From Dermatophagoides farinae (Eukaryota; Arthropoda; Arachnida; Sarcoptiformes; Pyroglyphidae), in assembly GCF_024713945.1 (NCBI RefSeq), contig NC_134683.1, positions 2,036,501 to 2,100,500 of the forward strand: a DNA stretch of 64,000 nucleotides, given 5' to 3'. The translations under genes were made by a program, and so were the position numbers. The notes under the pieces were generated by a model, which saw only the letters and a program-made list of their open reading frames with translations, did no database searches and had not been told where the DNA came from. Positions within the stretch are counted from its first letter, which is position 1. Every line of letters begins with the position of its first letter. This document shows, in pieces, positions 21,733 through 32,730 of the stretch.

Positions 21733-21738
21733 GAGTAG
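20900..21738. other. Rest of the insertion, AT-rich, unidentified
   Basis: AT-rich sequence between the GC block and the receptor's C-terminal half. From about 20899 to 21044 a plus-strand frame reads V-E-K-F-C-N-R-K-V-E-E-M-Y-D-I-F-G-I and on to a stop. It looks protein-like, but I cannot place it. The rest contains the two extra shards of receptor sequence (about 21274-21430 and 21674-21732). Confidence 0.4.
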
Positions 21739-22416
21739 ATTACAAATCATCAATTATTATCATGTAATTTTCTTGTATTTTTAATGGAATTTTTCAAAAT
21801 TCGTTTCGAACAATTATTATTCATCTCGAATGCAATAACAAATCAATCGGAACAAAAAAGAAAAATATTCTGGAAACATTTTCAAAATGAATATGTTGAA
21901 CTTTATAGAGAAATTTCACGTCTTAATTGTACAATACGTAGAATATTGTTCGATATGGAAATGATATCAAAATCATCCATAATTACAACATGTATTTTCT
22001 ATAGTAGACAAACCAATTTAAATGTATTCAATATGACAGCCATTGGTGCTATGCTTTCAAGATTTATATTGACAACAATGTTATATTCACGTGTTTCACG
22101 TTTACCAGCATATAATCAACACTGTTGTCGATCAATCATGAAAGGATTATGTCGATTACAATGGTCAACATCAAATCAATTATCATCATCAGATCGAACA
22201 TTAAGATTGTGGCCAAAAATTATTAAAAATCGTACATCACATGATTTGATACGAAAAAATTTATTTTTACAAACAATGTCATCAAATCAATTTGGTTTCC
22301 ATTGTGGACAGATGTTTTTCATAACTAAATTCAAATATATCCAGTTATTGATTTTAAATTTTCATTTAGTTATTAAATTTTATAAAAAAATATGTCTAAC
22401 ATCAACATCAAATTGA

Positions 22417-23318
22417 TCGATAATTGTCATTGTATATTGTATATTTGAAGTTAATTGAAGAATTTTCAGTCATTTTATTTTGATAATAATTAAAATTTTT
22501 AAAACAAAAAAAAATAAAGAGAAGAATTGAGAAATATTCTAATCAATTTTTTTTAAAAAAAAAGTTTCAAAAATTCTGGAAAACAATGAACAAACAAAAT
22601 GTCATATATAAAGTCTATGGACTGTAAGGTACCAAAGTCACATGCTCAATCCATTTTTTTGATAATTCTAATTGTGGAAAACCTTTATGACTAAAATTGT
22701 ACAATTTGATTGTACAAAGATGATTATACTGAAAAAAAAATTCAAATCAATCGATTCATAATTCACAATGAAATTGAATTTTTACATTTCAGAATTGAAT
22801 GTTAGAATTTCATGAGGACATTTTTTTTCCATCTACAATTACATTCATTATATCCATTTCTGTAGAAATAATTCAGTTTTTTTTTCATTGATAAATTTTT
22901 AAAACAATGAATAGTTGAAAAACAACACGTGATAGTAATCATATAATAATAAAATCGATAACAAAAATGTAACCCTAAAATCGTGACTATAAGACCAAGT
23001 CTTATACGGAAAAAAACACAGTTATTATAGTAGTTACTTTATGGGCAAAAAAAAAAGAATATCTGCGTTGCGATATAGTTGCGTTTTATAGTCATGATTT
23101 TAGGGTACATGTTTATTGTTTCGTTTTTTGAAATGAAAAAAATACATTTATTTTTTGAATGAACAAAAAAAAATCATTATTTTTCAAGGTGTCACAGAAA
23201 AAAATATATATATAAATTGAAAATCATTTTCATTGAAACACAAACAGTCGAAACAAAACGAATTTATTTTATTTTTTTTTGGTTTTGTTTTTTTTTCTAT
23301 TCACCACAATTCATTAAA
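22417..23318. other. Intergenic between two damaged receptor genes
   Basis: AT-rich spacer with A-runs. Its only clear structure is the inverted-repeat element at 22967-23110. No gene seen. Confidence 0.45.
22967..23110. mobile_element. Short inverted-repeat element (mariner-like MITE candidate)
   Basis: The left end ACCCTAAAATCGTGACTATA (22971-22990) is mirrored by the right end TATAGTCATGATTTTAGGG (23087-23105), with one or two mismatches over about 20 bases. TA lies outside each end, matching a TA target duplication. The core is about 95 bases with no coding capacity. Size, inverted ends and TA flanks fit a miniature Tc1/mariner-type element. A plain hairpin is the alternative. Confidence 0.6.
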
Positions 23319-24638
23319 ATGGAAATGTTTAAAATGTGGATTATACATCGATTATTTTTCAATAATAATGAAAATCTTCAAATGGAACATATTTTCTATC
23401 AAAATTTTGAACATTGGAAATATTACCATCTACAAATGGATTATACAATGACTGATTATCAATATGGCCAAATACAATGGTCATATAGAACATTTCGTCG
23501 TACGATTTGGTATAAATTCAATGGAATCATATAATTAATCTTTTTTATGATAGTAATTTTCGATGATAACAATGGTTTATTTATCAATCTTGATGATATT
23601 GGCCGTATTGTGAATACACAACGTATTGATTTAGTATCCATTCAAATGTTAATATTTTTAATTATTTTCGAAATTATCTGGTTAAATTCATGCTATTCAC
23701 TAATGAATTATCGGTCATCAATGGATGAGCTATTTATACGATATTCAATTGAATTTGATGACAATCGTATTGGATTACATTCACGAACATATTTGATTCG
23801 TTTTTATATTGTTTTTAATACAATTGTTCAATCATTATATCGAATGATAATCATCATGATTCTAATCATAATAACATTATTTTCCATCATCTTATATTCA
23901 CTATATCTAAAAGGCAATTTCACTTTATTACAAACAATATTGTCACTTTTAATGAATTTTTCATTGGTCATTCAAATTATCAACGTTATTGGCCGTGTTA
24001 CAACAATATTGAATTTTATTGTATTTCTTATTGAATTTTATAAAGTACAACTTGATCATCTAATGAGATTAACACGTAATCAATTAAATTCACATTTAAA
24101 AAATCTTAAAGAATTGATTATGAATCGATCATGGAAACGATTTCACAATGATTATGTAAAACTTTATAGCGAAACAGCCAAATCAAATCGTTCGATTAGA
24201 GTTATTTTATTCTATTTAGAAACGGCATCAAAAACATCATTAATTTCATCATGTTTGTACTATAGCCAACAAGATCAAACAACATTATATAATTTAACAG
24301 TTATTTTAATCGTATTGTCCATGTTTGGATTGACCAATGGTCTCTATAATCGTATTGCACATCTGCCATCATGTAATCAACGTTGTTGTCGAAATCTGAT
24401 GAATTGGAATGCACATTCACAATGGAAAAAACAAACTTATAGATCACAAAATCGTATAATTAGTATAAGAAATTCTATTAAAACAAATTTTGCCATACAA
24501 ATGATCAATGAAAATCATTTCGGTTTTCATTGTGGACAAATGTTTTTCATAACAAATTTTAAATATATAGAATTATTATTACAAAACATACCGTTAATTA
24601 TATTATTTTATAAAAAATTTTGTATGATGCAAAAGTAG
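23319..24638 (+). pseudogene. Chemoreceptor-like 7TM gene with one in-frame stop
   Basis: From ATG 23319 (MEMFKMWIIH) to TAG at 24638 the family aligns in a single frame over about 438 codons, apart from TAA at 23532-23534 (codon 72), which falls inside span 1 (N-G-I-I-stop-L-I-F-F where paralogues have N-A-W-L-A-I-F). Everything else looks intact: F-L-I-E-F-Y-K-V after span 4, L-E-T-A-S-K-T-S before span 5, and the C-terminal F-G-F-H-C-G-Q-M-F-F-I-T-N-F. AATAAA lies at 24677-24682. The Trp of the N-A-W motif is also lost. It may be a young pseudogene, a null allele, or a read-through gene. A sequencing error is possible but would have to be a substitution. Confidence 0.8.
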
Positions 24639-26022
24639 ATTAGTATTTTTGTTCCAAAAAACTTTTGTTACAATGAAATAAATAAATTTATCATTCGAAT
24701 TCTAATTTTTCATCATCTCAATCAACAATGTTGACGATCTGAATTACATGCATGTTCACATTTGAAAAAATAAACAAATAGCGTCTTTTTTGTTGGCGCC
24801 ATCTTTGAATGAAATATAGAAACAATTATTTCGAACAACTTTGAAATATAAAAAAAATTTTCTGACATCCATATCAGATCAACCGTGAAACAAACAAAAC
24901 AAAAAAAAATAATTTATATTTTCCCATTTTTTTTCAAGAAACAAAATATAATCCATTTACACACACACACACGCACACAATTTGATTTGATGAATAAATT
25001 TTGAAGTCTTCAAGTTTAAAAACGTCACCAAAAATTCGAGAGAGCCATGGTTAACAAAAAAAAAAAAAAAAAACAAAAAAACAGCATACCAGAAATAATA
25101 ATTCGATGTTTATGTGCATTAATTAACATTGTATTCAATGATTCGTTTTTGTATTTTATCGGTGATAATCTGTTAGTGTCCAAGCATTTTAAAAAATTTA
25201 AATTCCATTGATTAACCATCATCATCAGCTAATAAATCAACTTGAAATTGAAAAATTTGGATCTAAAACATTTTCAAAACGACAAATAGATGAAAAAAAG
25301 CAGGTTTCCAGAAATAAAATGATTATTATTGACATTTAGAGGGATCTCGATCCACCTGACATCGAAGGTAAACAAAACAAAAAAAAACGAAATCAAGAAC
25401 AAAAAATGAATTACCTTGCCATTGATTTTCTATTATAACGGTTATGGTTGATTGAAATCGATCTATTTGTTTGATATCCAATCAAATGTAATTGTCAAAT
25501 GGAGATGTAAAACAAAAATCAATCAATTCAATTAAAAATACCCAACCAGAAATGAGAAAAGGGCTGATTACTTGAGGATGGCCAAAATTCAAATCAAATT
25601 CTGGGGGATTTCGTTCAAAAAAAAAAATTCAATTCTAATATCGAGATTGTTGTTGACAATGTCAATGTGATTATGTTGTTGTCCATCGGCATAGTCGTTT
25701 TTTTGACGTTCATCAAGATGAAGGACCTTTGATCAATGTCGATGTCATTTTTTTTGATCAGCAATAATCAATAATTTGGATTAAATTTTTTTTTCAACAA
25801 AAAAAAAATAGCAAATTCATTGTGAATGCAAGAGAGAAAAAAGAACGAAATTGATCAAGTTGAACGATTTTGAAAAAAAAATCAATTTCAGACATTTTTA
25901 TGTTGTTTTATTCAAATTGAGATTCTGATCGTGTTTGATTTGATTTGTGTTTCAAAAATCGAAAAATTTTTCTTCTTATTGTATATTGAATTTATCACGA
26001 AAAAAACAAAATTCTGTCGAGA
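24639..26022. other. 1.4 kb intergenic, no gene seen
   Basis: AT-rich, with a CA repeat at 24959-24981 and A-runs. The segment near 26000 should hold the NCLX promoter or 5' UTR. Confidence 0.45.
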
Positions 26023-28947
26023 ATGAATCGATCATCATACAATTGGACCATCCATTCGAATGTAAGTAACGATTATTATTCGAAAAAAATCGATAATTGC
26101 AAATGATTAGATTTTTATCATCATTAATAATAAAAATAGTGTGGTGATGTAAATAATCTATGCAGTATTAGTCATCAATGTAATTTTACACGTACCGTAC
26201 TTGAATGTATCGATGATGATGGTTTTATTAACTATATTCAATTTACATATTGTAATATGCAATCTGAACCATTCAGTACAATTCTGTTGGTATTTTTATT
26301 GATCATGTTATTCTTTGCCATTGGTACGAATGCAGATGATTTGTAAGTATTTTTTTTTAATATTTATTTATTAAAAAGAATCGATTCTCTAAAAAACAAA
26401 AATAATCGATCATTTCGTTCATCATTTAGCCTTTGTCCATTGTTGATTTCTATTTCAAAATCATTAAAATTATCCGATAATATTGCGGTATGTTTAAATT
26501 TTATGAATGAAAATTATGGAATTTATTTTTATTGAATTTTTGATAAAAATAGGGTGTTACATTTCTTGCATTTGGCAATGGTGCACCGGATATATTCTCA
26601 TCGATAATCGGCATAACAAATGCCAGTCCGAATCTTGTCATTGGACAATTATATGGTGCAGGAATATTCGTTACAACCGTTGTTGTTGGCAGTATTTTGC
26701 TACAAAAACCATTCGAAATAATGAAACGTCCATTATTGAGAGATATTTTATTCTATCTAACCACAACAACATTGGTTTGGTCAACATTTTTAGCACGAAA
26801 AATTCTTCTCACACATTCAATCATATTCATTATTACATATTCGATCTATGTAATTGTTGTTATTGTATCTGGTTATATTTATAAACGTCGACAACGATCA
26901 TTGAAAGCGGCTGCACATACAAATCATGCAATTGAATATAATGGTGCAAAAATGCCTAGAGAAAATCTTCATCGACAAACAAAATATGTTGTGAATAAAA
27001 ATGATAATGATGAAACAACCAACACTGAATCAACATCGAATTCAACAATGGCCAAAAAAAATTTTGTCGATGCTTTTGAAGGCGTTGTTCTAAGACGTAT
27101 GTCGTACGTCATGCAAAGATACCACCATGGATTGTTGAAATTTTACATTAATCGATTTTTTTTTCTCACACATTCTCCATCCATTATTCATCAGGTATCA
27201 AACATCGACAATATTGTCAGGATCCAACACAACAAAGACGGTTAACATTGTATCATTTATTTTCTGATCCAACGATGAATGAAAGAATGCAACAAACACA
27301 AAAACATGAAATTATTCATTCAATTACAGTTAATGATAATAACAATAACAATATCGGTGGTGAAGTCATCAATAAACCAAATCAATTTTACAATAATAAT
27401 AGACGTAAGAATTTAAATTTAAATTCTTTGAAATTTTTCTAAATTTAAGTTTTGTTAAATTTTATACACAACAGGAATAACAATATCCGACACTGGTTTT
27501 GCTATGCGACATCCATCTATTCCATTGGCAAATAATGGTGAAGGAAAAAATTTGGCAAAATTTCTACAAAAAATTCTCATTTGTAATAAACATATTGATG
27601 ATGATGATGAAAAAGAACAGAAACAAGATGTGATTCAAGCATCGATGATGACGAAAATTATGGCCGCTTCACGAATTGATTATCAAGTTTTCCGTGAATC
27701 AAATCTATTGGCAAAGATCAATATGATTATCAAGGTCTTTTTTTTTGGTTGTTTGTAGATTTTCTTTTTGTAACACCAGAATAATTTCATTTAGGCACCC
27801 ATTTATCTGATCTATACAATCACTATACCTGTGGTTGATAATGAACTACCGAAACAAGGTTGGATTCGTCAATTGAATCTTGCACATTTAATTATATCGC
27901 CACAAATCTGTTTATTCATCATTCAAAGTAAATGTGTTTTTTGAATTTGGTTCCATTTTTATTTGACTAATTGAAAATAATTTTAATGAAACAAAAAAAA
28001 ACAGTAAAATTCATGGAACCATATCAATTACATTTGATTGTTTTGGCCATTTCATCAATCATATTCATTTTGGTCATGTGCACTAGTCAAACAGATAAAC
28101 CACCTCGTTATCATATTTTATTTGCTTATTTCGGGTCTGTCTAAACATCATTAATTTTATTTGTTTTCTTGTTTTTGTTTTTGTTTTTGTTTTTGTTTTT
28201 ATCTATCTATTCATTTCAACCGGAAAACATTTATATTCATTGATTCGTATATTTATCCATCCATTATATCTATAGATTTATTGTTTCAATTTCATGGATC
28301 TATACAATCGCTACTGAAGTGGTCAATATATTGGATGCTATACGTGTCATTTTTAATCTAAGTAAATTTATGATCGGTCTCACTATTGGTGCATGGGGTA
28401 ATAGTATTGGTGATTTTCTTTCGAATCTATCTATGGCTAAAAATGGATTTCCAAGAATGGCCATTTCTGCCTGTTTCGGTGGTCCAGTTCTCAGTAAGTC
28501 ACTATTGTTGTTGTTTCAGGAAACTGTAAAATTTCTCATTTTTTTTCCTACTACTACTATCACAATCATATATAGACATGTTGCTTGGAATTGGAATTCC
28601 ATATACGATCCTGTTTATACGACAACAAACATATCAGATTGATGTAATTAATTCTTTTTTTTTTTGAATTCTTGCACCACATGAATTTATTCTTTTTTTT
28701 TCTTTGTTTTTTTTTTGTTGGGGATTGCCAATCCTTAATGATGATCACCATTACCAATATTTAGATTGAATATAACAATATGATCACTGTATTGTATGTA
28801 ACGATAACAATATCATTAATGACTACCACAATCATTTTATTGGCATTTACAAAATTTCAATCATCAAGATTACATGGTCTAATTTTATATGGAATTTATG
28901 GTTGTTTTCTTGTCACAGCTATCATTACTGAAATGAAGCTAATTTAA
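26023..28947 (+). CDS. Mitochondrial-type sodium/calcium exchanger, NCLX (SLC8B1) family, 11 exons
   Basis: Exons: 26023-26061, 26140-26342, 26430-26487, 26553-27096, 27195-27404, 27475-27734, 27795-27927, 28005-28134, 28276-28493, 28576-28643, 28765-28947. All introns are GT-AG and phases agree, giving 681 residues. The first alpha repeat has G-V-T-F-L-A-F-G-N-G-A-P-D-I-F (exon 4). The second has G-L-T-I-G-A-W-G-N-S-I-G-D (exon 9) followed by G-F-P-R-M-A-I-S-A-C-F-G-G-P, as in NCLX/NCKX6. The N-terminus has the family Cys pattern (C-G-D-V, C-x-F, E-C-I-D, T-Y-C). A long Asn-rich cytoplasmic loop (exons 4-6) includes Y-H-L-F-S-D-P-T. Relatives exchange Na+ or Li+ for Ca2+ across the mitochondrial inner membrane. 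The first exon codes only 13 residues and shows no clear targeting peptide, so upstream exons may exist. Confidence 0.9.
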
Positions 28948-29117
28948 CCAACTAATAATGATGATGATGATGTTGATGATTGCAACAAAAATTTGAAACT
29001 ACGGAAATGAAATTTCTACAAATCATTATCATCTATCATCATCGATGAATTCAAATAGAAAAAATTTTTTAAGGAGAAAAAAAAGTCCATCAAACATCTG
29101 GAATTGGAAAAAGCTTT

Positions 29118-29121
<4 letters not shown>

Positions 29122-29160
<39 letters not shown>
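29122..29160. repeat. (TC)n microsatellite
   Basis: An uninterrupted 39-base TC dinucleotide run, the longest perfect dinucleotide run I noticed in the window. Confidence 0.95.
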
Positions 29161-29163
<3 letters not shown>

Positions 29164-31246
29164 CCTTTGATGATCAACCATGGATGTATCCATTCGAATT
29201 TTATTCTCAATTTGTTCGAATTTTTCATTTTGCAATCGGAATATTTTTTTTTTCGTTTCTGATTCTGTTTGAAATTTTTTTTTCTCTTTTTTCAAGGATT
29301 TTTTATTCACACATTTTGTTTACATTTGTTGCTTTTTTCTTTGTTTGTTTGTCTATGTTAACATTTTTTTTTTTTGGAATTGTAAAGTTTTGTTGTTGTT
29401 GTTGTTGTTGTTGCATACCACATGTAAACATACTCATCATCATCATCGTCATTTCATTTCAATGAATCTCAAATGTCAATAATAATAATAATAATAAAAT
29501 GAAAAATAAATTCCGTCTCATAATGTTTTTTATCTGTAGAATATTCTTACACACACACACACACAAGTCTTTTGCGTATGTGAACCAGTAATAAAACCCT
29601 AATAGTATGTAATATACGAAACTTTTCGATAAGTATTATGGAGAGAAAAGAAGAAGAAAAAAGAAAACTTTGGACATTGTTTTTTTTAAGGCTGAGAATT
29701 TTGTCCAACAAAAAACAAAATCCAATAGCCATCATTTGTCCATTAAAGGCAAAATAGAATTTCTATTTGTTGTCGAACAAGAAAAAGTTTTAAGAATAAG
29801 AAAAAGAAAATGAAAAAGAATAACAAACAAACAAAGATAAAATCCAATAGAAGATTCGACCTTTATAAAGTCACGAATGTGAATGAAATACTACAATAAC
29901 AACAACAACAACAACAGCAACAACAACAACAAAATTGAAACAAAATGGAAAAATAATGACAGAACGACAGAAAAAATTTCATTTCATTTTTTTTCTCTAT
30001 TTTGAAATGATCAAAGTCACGTAACGTTATTGTCAATCACGCATACACACACACACACACACTGATGATGAATCGGCAAAAATATTAATTTCAATTCAAA
30101 TACAATATAGATGTAAACAACAACAACAGAATAAAATTTGTAGTTTACATCATTCAAAAAAAAAATGAAACATTCATGAAAAAAAAACAAAAAATTCGGA
30201 CAACACATTCCATTTCGATCGAAATTTCCACTTTTCGGATATCCTTTTTTTTTGCTTTCCCTTCTCCAATTTGATTTGATGTATGAAAATTTTAAAAATT
30301 TCAAAAAAAAAAATTTCAATTCAATGGAAAATGTTATTAAAAATTGTCATTGTCATCATCATCATCATCAAACGTATATATTTTTATTATTCCATCCGGT
30401 GGAGATATTTGAATGCAAATACAAATTTTTTTTTTGACAAAAAAACCGGATGAATTGAGTATTGGAAAAAAAAGGACAAAAATGAAAATAAAATTCCAAA
30501 GAATCAGTTTGAATCAGTTACTCATTTGAAACGAAATGATATTTTCGCCATACATACATATGGCATCGTTGATATTTTGACAAATTCAAATTCTAGTTTT
30601 TTTTGCATTGCATTTTCACTTAGGACCATCATAATAATAAAATAATAATGTGGAAAAAAAATTTCCATGTTTCTATTCCATCTGTCACAATGAATTTTTT
30701 TTTTTTAGTTTTCTGTTTTTTGTATAATTTTCTTTTTTTTTAATGTTCGTGATTATCGGACATAAATTTCCATAATAATATAATGGCCATCATCATCATT
30801 GTGATGTTGCTGGCCTATATTCTTGAAGAAAAGTTTATTATCAGTAGCAGCAGATACCTGGTGACACACACACTAACACACACACACACACACATACACG
30901 AAAACAGAAATTCGGTAATGTTAACAATGAAAAAAAATAGTGCACGCAAAATAAATTTCGGTAAACATCATCATCGTAAAACATTAACCGAGAAAAATAA
31001 AATACAAAAAGTCCAAAGATGATACTGAATCTTGGGAATGGGAAAAAATATGATAAAAATAGCAAAACTTTTGTCAAAAAAAAAAAAAAATTCAGAGAAT
31101 TTCTATCCTGAATTTTCGAGAATAAAACAACAACAAAAAAATGTTTTTATTTTGTGGTGACCGGATAAAATAATGATTTTGAAAAATAATGATGTGTCGT
31201 ATACGAAGGTCGTAATAACCATTAAGTTTCAATTACATAATAATAA

Positions 31247-31272
31247 TGATGATGATGATGATGATGATGATG
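31247..31272. repeat. (ATG)n microsatellite
   Basis: Perfect trinucleotide run. Comparable GAT/ATG runs occur at 35038-35070, 46000-46028 and 46895-46926. Confidence 0.9.
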
Positions 31273-31405
31273 GAATTCAAATCGATCTCGAATGAATGAC
31301 GAAATGATAAATTTATTTTTTTTTATTCTTGCCACTTGTAATAATACTGTGAAGATTTGAGAGACAATTTTTTGATTCCATGACATTCAGATTCGGATTT
31401 TTTTT

Positions 31406-31912
31406 CTAAGGTTGCTGATTCTGTTGTTGTTGTTGTTGCTGCTGCTGCTGCTGCTGAGATTCTTGATTGTTATCACGTCGCCAACGTTGTAGTTGTCGAA
31501 TGAAAAAACCTCCGACTAAAATAATTAGACAAATGGCTGCCATTGTTGATATTAAAATGGAAAAATATTGTACATAATGTTCATCGCGTACATTTGTCGG
31601 TGGAAATAACCATATAGCAATGGTCATTATGATTATAATGATTATAATGACAATCATTGACCATATACAATTATGTCGTTGTTGTTGTCGTAATAATCGT
31701 TGTTGACGTAGAATTTGTTCCTTTTTTTGATGAAATTGTAAATCATATGTATGATTTTTAGATCGATCATTATCATTATCGATTGTTAAATGATGATGAC
31801 CATCATTTGTAACACGAAGAAATTCATTTACATAAGCACGATCAGCTGAATTCAATGTATCCGTTGATGAGAATTTCAATTTGGATGTTATCGAACTTAA
31901 TGTCAATGCCAT
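31406..31912 (-). CDS. Small two-span membrane protein, unknown family
   Basis: A single-exon frame of 168 residues starts at ATG 31912 (MALTLSSITS). It has a polar N-terminal half with charged R-Q-Q-R and Q-Q-Q-R-H stretches, two membrane spans (about residues 84-105, Ile-rich, and 119-143, with I-L-V-G-G-F-F-I), a short loop V-R-D-E-H-Y-V-Q between them, then R-R-W-R-R-D and a poly-Gln tail coded by CAG/CAA repeats at 31421-31455. I do not recognise it. The two close spans with both ends polar suggest a hairpin-type membrane protein. Nearest genes are NCLX (convergent) and the SLC18 gene (same strand). Confidence 0.6.
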   Translation of the reverse strand: MALTLSSITSKLKFSSTDTLNSADRAYVNEFLRVTNDGHHHLTIDNDNDRSKNHTYDLQFHQKKEQILRQQRLLRQQQRHNCIWSMIVIIIIIIIMTIAIWLFPPTNVRDEHYVQYFSILISTMAAICLIILVGGFFIRQLQRWRRDNNQESQQQQQQQQQQQQNQQP

Positions 31913-32730
31913 TTTGCTGAATGCAATTAATTAATTATCGAAAAGTTTTTTTTTTGCACCAAAAAAAAAATTGTTTGAAATTTCTTATTTCAATGGTAAA
32001 TAAATTCAATCCAAATCCGTTGCGGTATTTGATGCGAATAACAATAACAATAACTTGAGTAAATTTTTTTTTTTCGAGATTCAAAACATTTTTATTTTCA
32101 CCATTTAATAATCTGTGTATATATATGTTGAGTGAATAAAGTTGCTAGAATTGTGATGGCAAATATCCAAAGGATCTCTGTTGGCATGAATTTTCACTTA
32201 GACAATCAATGAACTGCAATAATATATACTTACAGTATACTGTAGTATTAATAAACATCAAACCGATGTACAAGTATTTTCACAAAGAATAATAACGATG
32301 TTTTATATGAAAAATCAACGAAAAAATCAATTGAATTTTGCTGATATATTTTGATTTGATTGAACAAAAAAAAAATTCATATCGTAGCTTGAATTCTCTA
32401 TTCCCGAATGAAGCCATAATATCGTTGACAGTTTATTTATTTTTCTTGGATACAATTCTTTTCCATTTGTCAAAATTGTACATTATTATTCTTTTTTTTT
32501 TTGGTAGAAGCAGTACATGCTGTTTGAGTGTATTCATAGTGTAAGCAAACATTGATGAAAAACGTATGATGAATGAATGTTTTTTTAATGGAAATTCGTG
32601 ATACAAACAAGCAAACAAGTGAATGAATGAATGAAATGAAATGGAAAGAATTAATTGGTAAACATGTGGAAATGAAAATAAAACAGGCAACATTATCTAA
32701 TTACAATTAAATTGATTATTTTATTGTTCA
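31913..32730. other. Intergenic, no gene seen
   Basis: AT-rich spacer between the small membrane protein's 5' end and the SLC18 3' end. TATA-like and A-rich runs are present, with nothing specific. Confidence 0.4.

Larger units (their letters stand above)
19991..22416 (+). pseudogene. Chemoreceptor-like 7TM gene, broken by frameshift and 1.1 kb insertion
   Basis: The N-terminal half starts at ATG 19991 (MDFFNHKNQQ) and carries I-Y-E-L-F-R-Q-G-F-D-Y-W-K and N-A-W in span 1. Its frame ends at TGA 20462-20464, but the family sequence continues in another frame (Y-L-I-K-F-Y-M...) from about 20455, so one base has been gained or lost near 20440-20457. Family sequence stops near 20653 within I-V-S-H-L. 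The C-terminal half resumes at about 21739 (L-L-S-C-N-F-L-V-F-L) and is open to 22416, with the signature F-G-F-H-C-G-Q-M-F-F-I-T-K-F and final F-Y-K-K-I-C-L. Between the two lie a GC-rich block and shards of the same gene. It cannot encode the full receptor. Confidence 0.85.
28948..31405. other. 2.5 kb intergenic, no gene seen
   Basis: Holds a long CT run (29122-29160), CA runs near 29551-29567, 30043-30062 and 30864-30893, an ATG-triplet run at 31247-31272 and CAA/TTG repeats. Open frames here are repeat translations. Transcripts from both flanks probably end in this region, but no clear terminator can be named. Confidence 0.5.

Noticed and set aside
29029-29465. Frames across the CT microsatellite on both strands
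   Set aside because: Arg-Glu and Ser-Leu repeats are direct translations of the dinucleotide run.
29800-31080. Regular CA and CAA repeats as a CRISPR-like array
   Set aside because: They are simple microsatellites without unique spacers, in a eukaryotic genome.
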